Shown here: one piece after another, positions 30,342 to 39,187 of the stretch
How positions within the stretch are numbered: the first letter of the stretch is position 1
Layout: every line of letters begins with the position of its first letter
Assembly: GCA_002707155.1 (NCBI GenBank)
Contig: PAME01000001.1
Location: forward strand, 356,029 to 420,028
Reading direction: 5' to 3'
DNA from: Crocinitomicaceae bacterium
GTDB taxonomy: Bacteria; Bacteroidota; Bacteroidia; Flavobacteriales_G; Salibacteraceae
DNA: 64,000 nucleotides
Made by a program: the position numbers and the translations under genes
The notes under the pieces: model-generated
What the model was told of the DNA's origin: nothing
What the model saw: only the letters and a program-made list of their open reading frames with translations
The model's database searches: none

Positions 30342-33290
30342 TTAATATCCAAACAGTTCTTCTAAAGAAATTTCGGTTATACTACCGTATTTCTTCAACG
30401 ATTCTAGGTCAAGGTCTTCTTTGTTGCCCATTACCATTAAGGTGTAGGTGTTTCCTTCAATTTTTGACTCAAAGAAATCCACCAAATCTTCTTGCTTTGC
30501 TGTTTTAATGTATTCATAAGTATCTTTTCTATTATCGTAGTTAATTCCTCTTTTTAGATTGGATAAATAGAAAAAGTACTTCTGATCTTTGATTTTTCGA
30601 TCACTGGCAATTTGTTTAAGAATGCTGTTTCTCGCCGCTTCAATTTGATTGTCAATTATTGGCATTTCGGTCAACAAACCCATTGCAGTTTCTAATGCCT
30701 GATTCAATTTATCGGGTTGAGTACCAATATATCCTCTGAAATAATGTGATTTCTTAGGTTCATCTGGAGTATCAAAACGACAGTAAGCAGTGTATGCCAG
30801 TCCTTTTGCCTCTCTTATTTCTTGAAAGAAAACTGAACTTAACCCACCACCATAGTATGAATTGAACCAAGAAGCTACAGGAATAATTTCTTTATCGAAT
30901 TGTTGCTCTTTGCTCAAAAACAGTAAATCGGTTTGAACTTGAACCCTGTTTACAAAGTAGATTTTGTTTTCATTGGTTTCTTGTTCAACCAACTCAATCG
31001 ATTCGGGAATTGCCGTCAAGCTTTCCTTTTTAGGGTGCATTTTTTCTAGTTTTTCTTTAACGACACCCATTTCGTCATTTCCATAGTAGAAAATACGGTG
31101 TTCCATGCTAGAAATTTCAGCGACCTTATTTGTTAAGACACTTGGGTCTATGGCCAATAGCTCTTCTTTAGAAATAATATTTGTATAAGGATTTACTTTC
31201 CCGTACTTAGCATAAGCAGGCATAAAGCGATTTTGAATAGCGCCTTTTTCTAATTTGGCATCTTCTCGTTTTTTAAGCTCTCCCTCGGCAAATTTTTTGA
31301 ATGCTTCAACATCTGGTTTTGCATTTGCTAAAATGTGTTCTAATAGTTCAATACCTTTATCAGTAGATTTTTTTAATCCACCCATAACAACATACGTTCT
31401 ATCGGTTCCTGAGTAAACGCCAAAATCTAGTCCATGCTTGTACAACTCTTGTTGCAATTCACTCGCACTGTATGTTGAGGTTCCTAAAAACGGAAGGTAA
31501 TCGAAAGCCATTGTAGCAATTTTATCGTGATTTGTACCCATTTCAATTATGTACATTAGGTTAAACAGCTCACTATCTTCATTTTTTATGTAGTCAAAAG
31601 TTATGTTATCGTTTACGTTTCCATGTTCAATATCATTTTCAAAATCAATGTACACTGGTTTTAGGTCTGGAGATTCTTTCGATTTAAAATCGGCCAAATA
31701 AGCTGAAACAGTGTCTGTATTCATTTTTATTGGAGTGATTTCTGGCTTTTCAACTTTTACGATATTGGTGTCTTCTCCAAGGTTTTTTCTGATAGTTGCA
31801 TAGTTATTTCCAAATTTTTCGTTTGCAAACTTCACCACCCCTTCTTTTGTAATAGCATCCAATCGACTTAGTCTTTCGGCTTGTTCATTCCAAGCAATAT
31901 CAGATATAAATGCATCCAACAGCTTGTAAACTCTCCAATTGTTCTCATTGCTTTGAATTTCGTTTTTTCTCAAATTGTTTACAATTGCATTAAAGGTTTC
32001 ATCCTCAAATTCTCCTTTCTTAATCAATTCTATTTGAGAAATGATAAGCGCTTCTGCTTCAGCCATAGTTTGACCTTCTCGCAAGGTTGCTCTCACGGTA
32101 AGTTTACCATAATCGTTCATAAAATCAACTCCTGCACGTGCATCTAAAATCTTCTGCTCTTGCACTAAATTCAAGTCAATTAACCCCGCTTTACCATTGC
32201 TTAATAGGTTTGCCATAAGCTCGCCATAATCCGCGTCGTTTGATTTTTTTCCATCCAGTCGATATGCTAGAGTTATAAACTCTTTGTCAGAACCATATAC
32301 ATCAACTGATATTGGAGCAGCAATAGGAGCTAATTTTTCAAAAGTGGGATGCTTTAATTCTGGTGTTGCCTTCATATCGCCCCAATGCTTTTTAAATAAT
32401 CCAACTGTTTTTTCATAGTCAACATCTCCACTCAAACAAATGGCCATGTTATTAGGTACGTAGTACTTTTTCCAATAAGCCCGAATGTTTTTCATAGACG
32501 GGTTTTTAAGATGCTCAGCCTCTCCAATAGTTGTTTGATCGCCATAAGGGTGCCCTGCAAAAAGTGCTTTGTTTAACGCTGCATAAGCTTTTCTGCCATC
32601 AGAATCTTGACCCCGATTAAATTCTTCATATACGGTTTCTAGTTCAGTATGAAATAATCGTAATACTAGATTTTCAAAACGTTCACGCTCCAACATTACC
32701 CATTTTTCAATTTCGTTTGCAGGAACAATATTCATATAGGCAGTTACTTCATTACTCGTAAATGCATTGGTGAATTTACCTCCAATTGAGCTAATAGCCT
32801 TGTCAAATTCATTTGGAGATGCATACTGAGCGGCTTCTGAAGAGAGTCTATCTATTTTTTTATAGATGGCTTTTTTGCCTTCAGCCGAAGCTTCATTTTT
32901 GTGTAATTCGTACAGTTCCTCTATTTCGTCAAGAAGTGGTTTTTCCATTTCCCAATTAACAGTTCCTAGATTTGGAGTACCCTTAAACATTAAATGTTCA
33001 AGGTAATGTGCCAGTCCGGTATTGTCCGATGGGTCGTATGTACTTCCTGCTTTTACGGTTATAAACGAAGTAAATGTAGGCTCATTGGTATTTTTACTCA
33101 AATAGAGTTTTAACCCATTTTCTAGTTCGTATATGCGAACCTTCATTGGGTCGTTTTCAACGTAACTGTAAGTATTTCCGCTTTCGTCCGTGGCTATTTT
33201 CATACCTGTATCAGAGTTCTCTGTTTTTGAAGGACTGCATGCAGTAGCTAAAAATGCAAATGCAATTGCCCATAAGTTTAATTTGTTCAT
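30342..33290 (-). CDS. M16-family (pitrilysin-like) zinc metallopeptidase lipoprotein
   Basis: 982 residues with a lipoprotein signal (lipobox LATAC, Cys18), so probably membrane-anchored in the envelope. The first M16 domain has the inverted zinc motif HYLEH (residues 95-99) with a downstream ETVYEEFNRG supplying the third ligand. Two M16 halves follow, the second inactive but with the characteristic EIREAKGLAYTAYCRF segment. It would degrade peptides, perhaps signal or imported peptides. A 7-bp hairpin terminator separates it from the upstream GT39 gene. Confidence 0.9.
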   Translation of the reverse strand: MNKLNLWAIAFAFLATACSPSKTENSDTGMKIATDESGNTYSYVENDPMKVRIYELENGLKLYLSKNTNEPTFTSFITVKAGSTYDPSDNTGLAHYLEHLMFKGTPNLGTVNWEMEKPLLDEIEELYELHKNEASAEGKKAIYKKIDRLSSEAAQYASPNEFDKAISSIGGKFTNAFTSNEVTAYMNIVPANEIEKWVMLERERFENLVLRLFHTELETVYEEFNRGQDSDGRKAYAALNKALFAGHPYGDQTTIGEAEHLKNPSMKNIRAYWKKYYVPNNMAICLSGDVDYEKTVGLFKKHWGDMKATPELKHPTFEKLAPIAAPISVDVYGSDKEFITLAYRLDGKKSNDADYGELMANLLSNGKAGLIDLNLVQEQKILDARAGVDFMNDYGKLTVRATLREGQTMAEAEALIISQIELIKKGEFEDETFNAIVNNLRKNEIQSNENNWRVYKLLDAFISDIAWNEQAERLSRLDAITKEGVVKFANEKFGNNYATIRKNLGEDTNIVKVEKPEITPIKMNTDTVSAYLADFKSKESPDLKPVYIDFENDIEHGNVNDNITFDYIKNEDSELFNLMYIIEMGTNHDKIATMAFDYLPFLGTSTYSASELQQELYKHGLDFGVYSGTDRTYVVMGGLKKSTDKGIELLEHILANAKPDVEAFKKFAEGELKKREDAKLEKGAIQNRFMPAYAKYGKVNPYTNIISKEELLAIDPSVLTNKVAEISSMEHRIFYYGNDEMGVVKEKLEKMHPKKESLTAIPESIELVEQETNENKIYFVNRVQVQTDLLFLSKEQQFDKEIIPVASWFNSYYGGGLSSVFFQEIREAKGLAYTAYCRFDTPDEPKKSHYFRGYIGTQPDKLNQALETAMGLLTEMPIIDNQIEAARNSILKQIASDRKIKDQKYFFYLSNLKRGINYDNRKDTYEYIKTAKQEDLVDFFESKIEGNTYTLMVMGNKEDLDLESLKKYGSITEISLEELFGY

Positions 33291-33302
33291 CTTGATTTAT
33301 TT

Positions 33303-33337
33303 AATAAAAGAAGTAGTGCTATGGATAACAACTACTT
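33303..33337 (-). terminator. terminator after the GT39 gene
   Basis: AAGTAGT (33311-33317) pairs with ACTACTT (33331-33337). On the minus strand the stem is followed by CTTTTATT. Confidence 0.55.
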
Positions 33338-33348
33338 AATGATTGAAT

Positions 33349-34992
33349 TTACTTGTTCTGAATTTTTTCAAAGAAAGCGAAACCATTCTTCTTATACAAC
33401 AACTTGAACTGAGTATTTTTTTCGGCAAACTCGTCTGAGCTAGTAATTTTTAGAACGCAATAAACCGGCTTATCCGGCTTTCCATTTATTAACCAACTTG
33501 AGTTACTGTGATTTTCATTTTGTTGATTTGGCTTTTGCGTATAGAATAAATGCGCATAACTTTTGTAATTAACAGGAGTTACGTAACAATCTTCATTTGC
33601 TTTTGACTCGTAAAATTCAATTGCCGCCCGTTGAGTATAAGCTTCAATTTTAGGTACAAATGCGGTGAGAATAATAAAATAGGAAACCAGCATAGCCGCC
33701 ATAAAATATAAATAACGCCTAAACCCATTAATCGAAAAGAAGAGAAAAAGCCCTGTAGCAAATATTAACGGAAGTAAATAGTCTAAAGCGCTCCAAGTAT
33801 TTTCTGCTTCAAAATTTGCTTTTGCAAAGTCATCCTTTATCCAGGTCGCATCGCGCAAAACATCTATATGGTTTCCTATGAAGGGAAGTGCAAAGAACAC
33901 GATAAGTAATAATCCGCCAATTAGTGGAAGTGTAATTTTCTGAATGGTATTTTCCTTGTCGTTGGTGTTTAATTGAGCATTCAGAAAATTAGCCGCAAAA
34001 AAGCTCAATGGAAAATAACAGAGGCTAGAGTAGTGGATAATTTTTGTGTTTACCACTGAAAAGAGTAATAAAACTAACGCAAATAGCAGCAACATTATAC
34101 GTTGAAACTCTTTCTGAGCTCCCTTATCTTGTTGAATTGTAAAGCCACCAAGCGCAAAAATTGACATCGGAAAACAGCCTATTAGAAGCACAATGAAATG
34201 ATAGTAAAAAGGTCCGCCGTGACCTGCATCTTGCGTTTGCATGAGACGAATCTGATATTCAATGAAGTCTTCAATGATATATCCCCTTCCACTGATATAT
34301 TCAATAAAAAACCAAAGCCCTCCAACAACAAAAAGGCTAATGGTAAAACCAAAGAAATGGGAAAAATTAGCAGGAACCTTAAATCTTTTCCAGAGGTAGA
34401 AAACACCAAATACCATCAAAATTACAAGCAAGGCAACGGGTCCTTTTGTCATAATTCCTAAGCCGATTGAGGCGCCCGCAATAAGTGACCAAAGCAAGTG
34501 CTTCCCATCAGAGTTATAAATAGCCTTCCAGGTTGCGTAAGTGCCATAGAATATAAAAAGGTTGAACCAAGGATCAATAATTCCGCTTTTGAAATACAAA
34601 ATGGGAAGTAAAGCGCTACAATATACCATGGCCCATAACCAGCCGAATGAGTTGCTGAAGTTTTTTCTGCCAATTGAATACAAAGTAATTCCTGTTAGCG
34701 CCCCTGCAATCGCATTGGGTAAACGCGCGCTAAATTCATTGATGCCAAATAAATTCATGCATAACGCTTGAAGCCAAAAGAATAAAGGCGGCTTTTCCCA
34801 AAAAGGTTCATAGTTGATTAGAACCAAAGAATAATTGCCGGTAACAATCATCTCTCGAGCGGCCTCTGCAAAGTTTATTTCGTCCCAATCAAAAAGGTGA
34901 CTTTGGCCATTGAATGAAGCGAAAATAATGAGTCCAATGAGACCAATTAGGCCAACACTTTGTTTGTAGGTTAACTGTAATATATGTTTCAT
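33349..34992 (-). CDS. GT39/ArnT-like membrane glycosyltransferase
   Basis: About 547 residues from the ATG at 34992, which overlaps the upstream stop as ATGA; an in-frame start at 35019 would add nine residues. A GT-C polytopic enzyme: the first periplasmic loop has the acidic pair in FDWDEINFAEAAREM, followed by EPFWEKPPLFFWLQAL and about eleven membrane helices. The family moves sugars from polyprenyl phosphate to lipid A or proteins on the periplasmic side. Coupling to a PAP2-type phosphatase suggests lipid A modification. Confidence 0.85.
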   Translation of the reverse strand: MKHILQLTYKQSVGLIGLIGLIIFASFNGQSHLFDWDEINFAEAAREMIVTGNYSLVLINYEPFWEKPPLFFWLQALCMNLFGINEFSARLPNAIAGALTGITLYSIGRKNFSNSFGWLWAMVYCSALLPILYFKSGIIDPWFNLFIFYGTYATWKAIYNSDGKHLLWSLIAGASIGLGIMTKGPVALLVILMVFGVFYLWKRFKVPANFSHFFGFTISLFVVGGLWFFIEYISGRGYIIEDFIEYQIRLMQTQDAGHGGPFYYHFIVLLIGCFPMSIFALGGFTIQQDKGAQKEFQRIMLLLFALVLLLFSVVNTKIIHYSSLCYFPLSFFAANFLNAQLNTNDKENTIQKITLPLIGGLLLIVFFALPFIGNHIDVLRDATWIKDDFAKANFEAENTWSALDYLLPLIFATGLFLFFSINGFRRYLYFMAAMLVSYFIILTAFVPKIEAYTQRAAIEFYESKANEDCYVTPVNYKSYAHLFYTQKPNQQNENHSNSSWLINGKPDKPVYCVLKITSSDEFAEKNTQFKLLYKKNGFAFFEKIQNK

Positions 34993-35684
34993 CTTTTCAG
35001 CAAACTTTTCTGAAACCATGATTTGTCTAGCCTACCCAACGCTACAAAAATTAATAAGGCCCATAGGGTTCCCATAAGGGAGCCAAAATAAATGTCTACG
35101 AAAAAGTGCTGTGACAAGTATACCCTAGAATAACCTGCGACGAGTGCCAGCAGGGTTAGGAATAATGTCCACTTGGATTTTTTGGTTAATAGTAAAATAG
35201 ACACATATAGTGCAAATGCTGTCGTGGTGTGGCCAGATGGAAAACTGTTGTGGATATTCAGGTCCATCCCTTCTATAGTTTGAATGCTATTTTCACTGAA
35301 GTACTTAAAAAACCAAGAAGGTCGATTGATATCATCAAAAACGAAGTTTTTCAGCAGTTGAGTAGAACCACCAGCGAACACTGCAGTTAATCCAATTTGA
35401 AGCGCTGATTTATAGCTTACAAAAAGCGAAACTATGATTATAACAAAGGCCGCAAGTCCATCGCCGAAATGTGTGATGTTTCTGAAAAATAAGTGAAGTG
35501 ATTCGTAAAAAAATTGATTGAGAATTAAGTGAGTGTTTTCTCGATTAGTTGATAGCAGAAATATTCCACCTCCAATAAGAAACAGGATGTAAGCGATGTA
35601 AAACGGTATATAGGAGCTATGTCTTAAGGCAGAATTCACAATGAGCGAAAATACATTAATTGGTCTTTTTATATCAATTATCAA
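34989..35684 (-). CDS. PAP2-family membrane phosphatase
   Basis: 231 residues with about five membrane helices. The three phosphatase motifs are a version of KxxxxxxRP (KNFVFDDINRPSW), PSGH (NSFPSGHTTTAF) and SRxxxxxHxxxD (SRVYLSQHFFVD). It would remove phosphate from lipid A or undecaprenyl pyrophosphate on the periplasmic side. The start is uncertain: TTG 35684 or GTG 35639; no ATG fits. It overlaps the GT39 gene by 4 bases. Confidence 0.85.
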   Translation of the reverse strand: MIIDIKRPINVFSLIVNSALRHSSYIPFYIAYILFLIGGGIFLLSTNRENTHLILNQFFYESLHLFFRNITHFGDGLAAFVIIIVSLFVSYKSALQIGLTAVFAGGSTQLLKNFVFDDINRPSWFFKYFSENSIQTIEGMDLNIHNSFPSGHTTTAFALYVSILLLTKKSKWTLFLTLLALVAGYSRVYLSQHFFVDIYFGSLMGTLWALLIFVALGRLDKSWFQKSLLKR

Positions 35685-35691
35685 TTGATAA
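35678..35691. repeat. 14-bp perfect palindrome over the PAP2 start and tRNA-Met promoter
   Basis: TTATCAATTGATAA is a perfect palindrome. It contains the TTG that could be the -33 element of the tRNA-Met promoter and overlaps the TTG start of the PAP2 gene on the other strand. It might be an operator or a chance AT-rich palindrome. Confidence 0.4.
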
Positions 35692-35716
35692 GTGGATGTG
35701 AAAAAATATATATTTG
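35685..35716 (+). promoter_or_regulatory. promoter of the tRNA-Met transcript
   Basis: TTG (35685-35687), 21 bases, then TATATTTG (35709-35716) fits the Bacteroidota -33/-7 promoter. Transcription would start near 35723, so the hairpin element at 35729-35782 would be part of the tRNA precursor. Confidence 0.65.
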
Positions 35717-35728
35717 CAGCCTCAAAAA

Positions 35729-35782
35729 GGCGAGGTAGCTTCCCGAAATTAAACCGTTCGGGACACGCAACTTCACCACCTC
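35729..35782 (+). other. hairpin whose 5' strand copies the tRNA-Met 5' end
   Basis: Bases 35729-35740 (GGCGAGGTAGCT) equal the first 12 bases of the tRNA-Met gene at 35784. TCCCGAA (35741-35747) then pairs with TTCGGGA (35757-35763), and GAGGT (35732-35736) pairs with ACCTC (35778-35782), giving a two-part hairpin that ends two bases before the tRNA. The layout matches the element at 966-1009. It lies downstream of the tRNA promoter, so it is probably transcribed and removed by RNase P processing. Confidence 0.6.
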
Positions 35783-35783
35783 T

Positions 35784-35857
35784 GGCGAGGTAGCTCAGTT
35801 GGTTAGAGCGTCGGATTCATAACCCGGAGGTCGAGAGTTCAAATCTCTCTCTCGCTA
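35784..35857 (+). tRNA. tRNA-Met (anticodon CAT)
   Basis: A 74-base cloverleaf: acceptor GGCGAGG/TCTCGCT (with G-T pairs at both ends), D stem GCTC/GAGC, anticodon loop TTCATAA giving CAT, T arm GAGAG-TTCAAAT-CTCTC, discriminator A. The A-C apposition at the base of the anticodon stem is seen in other Bacteroidota tRNA-Met genes, from memory. It is most likely elongator Met; tRNA-Ile2 with a modified C34 cannot be excluded. It is not initiator-like, lacking the three G-C pairs below the anticodon loop. Confidence 0.9.
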
Positions 35858-35864
35858 CAATATG

Positions 35865-35898
35865 AAAGGCTGTGCAGATATGTGCAGTCTTTTTATTT
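35865..35898 (+). terminator. terminator after tRNA-Met
   Basis: AAAGGCTGTGCA and TGTGCAGTCTTT form a 12-bp stem with several G-T pairs around a GATA loop, followed by T residues. Confidence 0.75.
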
Positions 35899-36002
35899 TT
35901 AATTAACTGGCTCTGAATTAAAAACAGCACAATGTTTATTGCATGGAAGATTCAAATCTCTAAAGAAACTATTTTACGAGCTCTCAATTTGAGCTTTCTT
36001 TT

Positions 36003-37298
36003 TTAAGGCAGCTTATCAACCCTTAAAAACACATCCCAATATTTTTCTTTTGTCATGTGCGCCCAGTGAATTTGGTAGTAGCGGTATTGGAAAGTTTGTA
36101 TTTGACAAAGGACAATTACCAGAAATAGTAAGGTGACATAGCCTTTAAAAAACCATTTTTTAGCCCATTGAAGTCCCCCACCAACTAGCAAGGCGAAAAG
36201 GGGTAAAAATTCAACAAAAACGCGTGTTGAAAAACTTCCGCCATAAAACCAGCACCACCAAGATGAAAGCACATAAATGATAATTGATAAAAATAGTAGG
36301 AGACTAAATGCTTGAAACTTATTTTCCTTGTAAAATGGAATAATTCCGAGAAGAGCAATTAAGTAAATTGGGGTATAAACAAATAGTCCTTTTTGATAAC
36401 TAAACAGAAAGTTAAAGATTTCGGGATGCAAAAAATTAAACCCTTCATGCCGATAAGAATAAATAAAAAAGGAACCAGTTTGAATTTTATAAATAATCAA
36501 CTGAATTGAAACAATAAAAAGGAATAAGAGCACCGAAAATATGAGGGTTCGCTTGTTTAGGAATAAGGTTTTTAGCAAGCTAAGAAGTGAACTTAAATTC
36601 CCCGCTAGGAAAGGAAGTGATAAAACAATTAAGATATTTACGGGGCGTATGAGAGTAATTAACCCTAGAGCTGCTGCAGAAATTATTAAATGCTTTGACT
36701 GAGAAAACTCAACGTAACTTTTTGCAGAGTATAAAAAGATGGAAATGAATGCAAAGGAGTATACATGAGACATTCCTAACTCGCCCACGGTGTAATAAAA
36801 TAGATTAGACCCAAATAATATGGTAACTACTGAAATAGCAATATTAATGTCACTAATTCGGTACAGTTCCATTAATCGCATGATAAAAAACAAGCCTAAT
36901 AAACAGTAAAAAACTGCTGCAATAGTTTGCGAAACCATATATAAATAGGAATACCCGTCCTGATCGAATCCCCAAACTGAGCTAAGCCAATGGGCAATTA
37001 AGTAAAACGGTGTGCTCACTAATGCGGTTCCACAGAAATATTTATTTACGTAGGTATCATTAATTGGAATCCTATAGTCATAATCTGATCCGTTGTGTTT
37101 GTATTTAACAGTTTGAATTTCTTCAAAAAAGCCAAAGTTGAGGTCTTGGTATACGAAAACGGCCGGCAGATAGGCGAAATAACCTTTAGCGTCAGATTCT
37201 AAGTAATCTTTCCAATTTTCACCATACCAGTTTAGGTTGGACGTAATGAAAATTAAAGTCGCAGTGGAAAGAAGTAGTGTTATTCTAGAAGCCTTCAT
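36003..37298 (-). CDS. polytopic GT-C-like membrane protein
   Basis: 431 residues with about eleven membrane helices. The first loop after helix 1 contains ESDAKGYFAYLPAVFVYQDL and a later loop contains YVNKYFCGTALVSTPFYLIAHW, which resemble the acidic first loop of membrane glycosyltransferases. No family could be firmly assigned. It is encoded 16 bases downstream of the LytTR response regulator, so it is probably co-transcribed with the two-component pair and may be a surface glycan gene. Confidence 0.6.
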   Translation of the reverse strand: MKASRITLLLSTATLIFITSNLNWYGENWKDYLESDAKGYFAYLPAVFVYQDLNFGFFEEIQTVKYKHNGSDYDYRIPINDTYVNKYFCGTALVSTPFYLIAHWLSSVWGFDQDGYSYLYMVSQTIAAVFYCLLGLFFIMRLMELYRISDINIAISVVTILFGSNLFYYTVGELGMSHVYSFAFISIFLYSAKSYVEFSQSKHLIISAAALGLITLIRPVNILIVLSLPFLAGNLSSLLSLLKTLFLNKRTLIFSVLLFLFIVSIQLIIYKIQTGSFFIYSYRHEGFNFLHPEIFNFLFSYQKGLFVYTPIYLIALLGIIPFYKENKFQAFSLLLFLSIIIYVLSSWWCWFYGGSFSTRVFVEFLPLFALLVGGGLQWAKKWFFKGYVTLLFLVIVLCQIQTFQYRYYQIHWAHMTKEKYWDVFLRVDKLP

Positions 37299-37314
37299 GG
37301 ACTTGTAAAACTAA

Positions 37315-38046
37315 CTACAAACTCATCATTTCTTTTAACCGTGAAGCTTGCCTTCTAGAAATCTCAATTTTGTCACCCGTTTTGAGTTCTACCTGCATTC
37401 CTCCATTAAACCAGGGTTCAATTTTGTGAATCCATTTTAGATTAATAATAAACTTGCGATTTGCTCTAAAAAACTCCTTATCGCTAAGGCGTTTGTCTAG
37501 GTTATTTAGAGACTTTAATATTAATGGCTTATTTCCATTAAAGTAGACTTTTACATAATTTCCAATGCTTTCGAACTTTTCGATATCTCTTAAATGAACA
37601 AACCAACAGCGTTCACCATCTTTTAAAAATACTTGATCATCACCTGTAAGTTCTTTTGAGTCCGGATGTTTTAACTGCTTTTTCTCTTCTGTAATTAATT
37701 CTATTGCTTTGTTTACAGCATTTGTAAACCGCTCCTCATCAACAGGCTTAAGTACATAATCCATTGCATTTACCTCAAAGGCTTGAATGGCAAATTCATC
37801 GTAGGCAGTAACAAATATTACATGGGGCGCTCGTTCCAATTCTTCAAGTAGCTCAAACCCATTTTTACCAGGCATTTGTATGTCTAAAAACAACAAGTCT
37901 GGCTGTAACTCTTCAATTCCGAGTCTTGCCTCTTCAGGGTTTCCATAATCAGCAATTACTTCTAAATTTGAATGCTGCTCAATTAAAGAGAGTAATTCTT
38001 TTCGTCCTAACCTTTCGTCATCAACTACAATGGTTTTAACTTTCAT
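37315..38046 (-). CDS. LytTR-family response regulator
   Basis: About 243 residues from the ATG at 38046 (MKVKTIVVDDERLGRKELLS); an in-frame start at 38079 would lie further inside the kinase gene. Receiver domain: acidic pocket VVDDE, phospho-acceptor D55 in LLFLDIQMPGKNG, and Lys in VLKPVDE. The C-terminal LytTR DNA-binding domain (about 145-243) has FLKDGERCWFVHLRDIEKFE, NYVKVYF and FFRANRKFIINLKWIHKIEPW. It overlaps the histidine kinase gene by 11 bases and pairs with it. Confidence 0.92.
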   Translation of the reverse strand: MKVKTIVVDDERLGRKELLSLIEQHSNLEVIADYGNPEEARLGIEELQPDLLFLDIQMPGKNGFELLEELERAPHVIFVTAYDEFAIQAFEVNAMDYVLKPVDEERFTNAVNKAIELITEEKKQLKHPDSKELTGDDQVFLKDGERCWFVHLRDIEKFESIGNYVKVYFNGNKPLILKSLNNLDKRLSDKEFFRANRKFIINLKWIHKIEPWFNGGMQVELKTGDKIEISRRQASRLKEMMSL

Positions 38047-39088
38047 ATACGTCAATATTTTGGGGTAATTTGAGCACACAAATAACCTCGGTTTTGTTTT
38101 TATTTTTTATTTCAAAGGAAGCTTTTCCCGCAAACAATAAGCGCAATCGCTCCTGCGTGTTTTCAATTCCAAAACCGGTTTCAGAAATTTTATTTGAGTC
38201 ATACTGTCCGCTATTTGTAATGGTGATTATTAAAAAATGAGGATCTAACTTGGCTTCAATTACTAGGGTTCCACCCTCAGGCAAATGAGCGATACCGTGT
38301 TTTATCCCGTTTTCGACCAATGTCTGAATCATTAAAGGAGGTACCATTATGTGCTTGCTTTTTGGAGGAATATCAAAAGAAACCTTCAACCTTTCTTCAT
38401 ATCGATAACCTTCGATTGCCAAATAATCATGAACCAATTTTAATTCTTCAGAAAAATGAATTAGGCGCTGCTTGCCCATAAGTAAGTTGCTACGAAGAAT
38501 ATTGGATAATTGTGTGATGGCTTGCTTAGCAATTTTTGGGTTTTCTTCCACTAAAGCTCGAATACTATTCATTGAATTGAATATAAAATGTGGATTGAGT
38601 TGGGATTTAAGTTTATTCAATTCTATTTCGTTTCTTGCTGCTTCCCATCTCAAATTTTTAATTTCTTCTGCTTTATAGTTTTTAAAGAAATGGTAGAAAA
38701 AATAAATCAATGACCAAAGCGTAAAAAGGATCATCCAACCCGCCAACTCTTGAAATACAACAGCAGTATTTAGCGCTTTTTTCCCAGAAAAGATTAGGTA
38801 TGTTAGCCCGGAATACGCAAACTGAAATAATATGGCAAGCGCTAATGATCCAAGTATAAATCGAGGAATCATGCGAAGAATATTCAGCTTTAGCCAATCA
38901 TTTCTAATTATGATTTCTCGATACACATGGCTAAGACCAATTCCTAACGTAAAGGCAGAAGCAAGGGTCAGAATTAGTGGGGCAGAAAGTGAAACACCGC
39001 TGAGTTGATTTAGGACATATGCTATTAATATATAGCTACCCCAACCTATAATTTGACAAATTATGTACAGTCGCTTTTTTGCACTCAC
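38036..39088 (-). CDS. LytS/YehU-type sensor histidine kinase
   Basis: 350 residues from a GTG at 39088. Four membrane helices (about 8-27, 37-57, 75-98, 115-137) are followed by a coiled linker and the His_kinase domain with the phospho-acceptor H167 in LNPHFIFNSMNSIRALVEEN. The ATPase part has PPLMIQTLVENGIKHGIAH (N box) and TGFGIENTQERLRLLF. There is no extracellular sensor domain, so the signal is probably sensed in the membrane. Its promoter carries an 18-bp palindrome, and its -7 element ends four bases before the GTG. Confidence 0.92.
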   Translation of the reverse strand: MSAKKRLYIICQIIGWGSYILIAYVLNQLSGVSLSAPLILTLASAFTLGIGLSHVYREIIIRNDWLKLNILRMIPRFILGSLALAILFQFAYSGLTYLIFSGKKALNTAVVFQELAGWMILFTLWSLIYFFYHFFKNYKAEEIKNLRWEAARNEIELNKLKSQLNPHFIFNSMNSIRALVEENPKIAKQAITQLSNILRSNLLMGKQRLIHFSEELKLVHDYLAIEGYRYEERLKVSFDIPPKSKHIMVPPLMIQTLVENGIKHGIAHLPEGGTLVIEAKLDPHFLIITITNSGQYDSNKISETGFGIENTQERLRLLFAGKASFEIKNKNKTEVICVLKLPQNIDVYES

Positions 39089-39092
39089 CTAT

Positions 39093-39116
39093 CAAATGTA
39101 AAGCAAGCTTGCTTTA
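39093..39116 (-). promoter_or_regulatory. promoter with palindromic operator of the two-component operon
   Basis: On the minus strand TACATTTG (39093-39100) is a TAnnTTTG -7 element. Directly upstream, sharing its first two bases, is an 18-bp perfect palindrome, TAAAGCAAGCTTGCTTTA (39099-39116). It sits in the -33/-7 spacer, where a bound protein would block RNA polymerase. Confidence 0.6.
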
Positions 39117-39187
39117 AATAACAGCACACAATACACAAGTGGAGCTATTTTACGATAACCTAATGTTTCTTTGGTGCCAAGCGGCTT

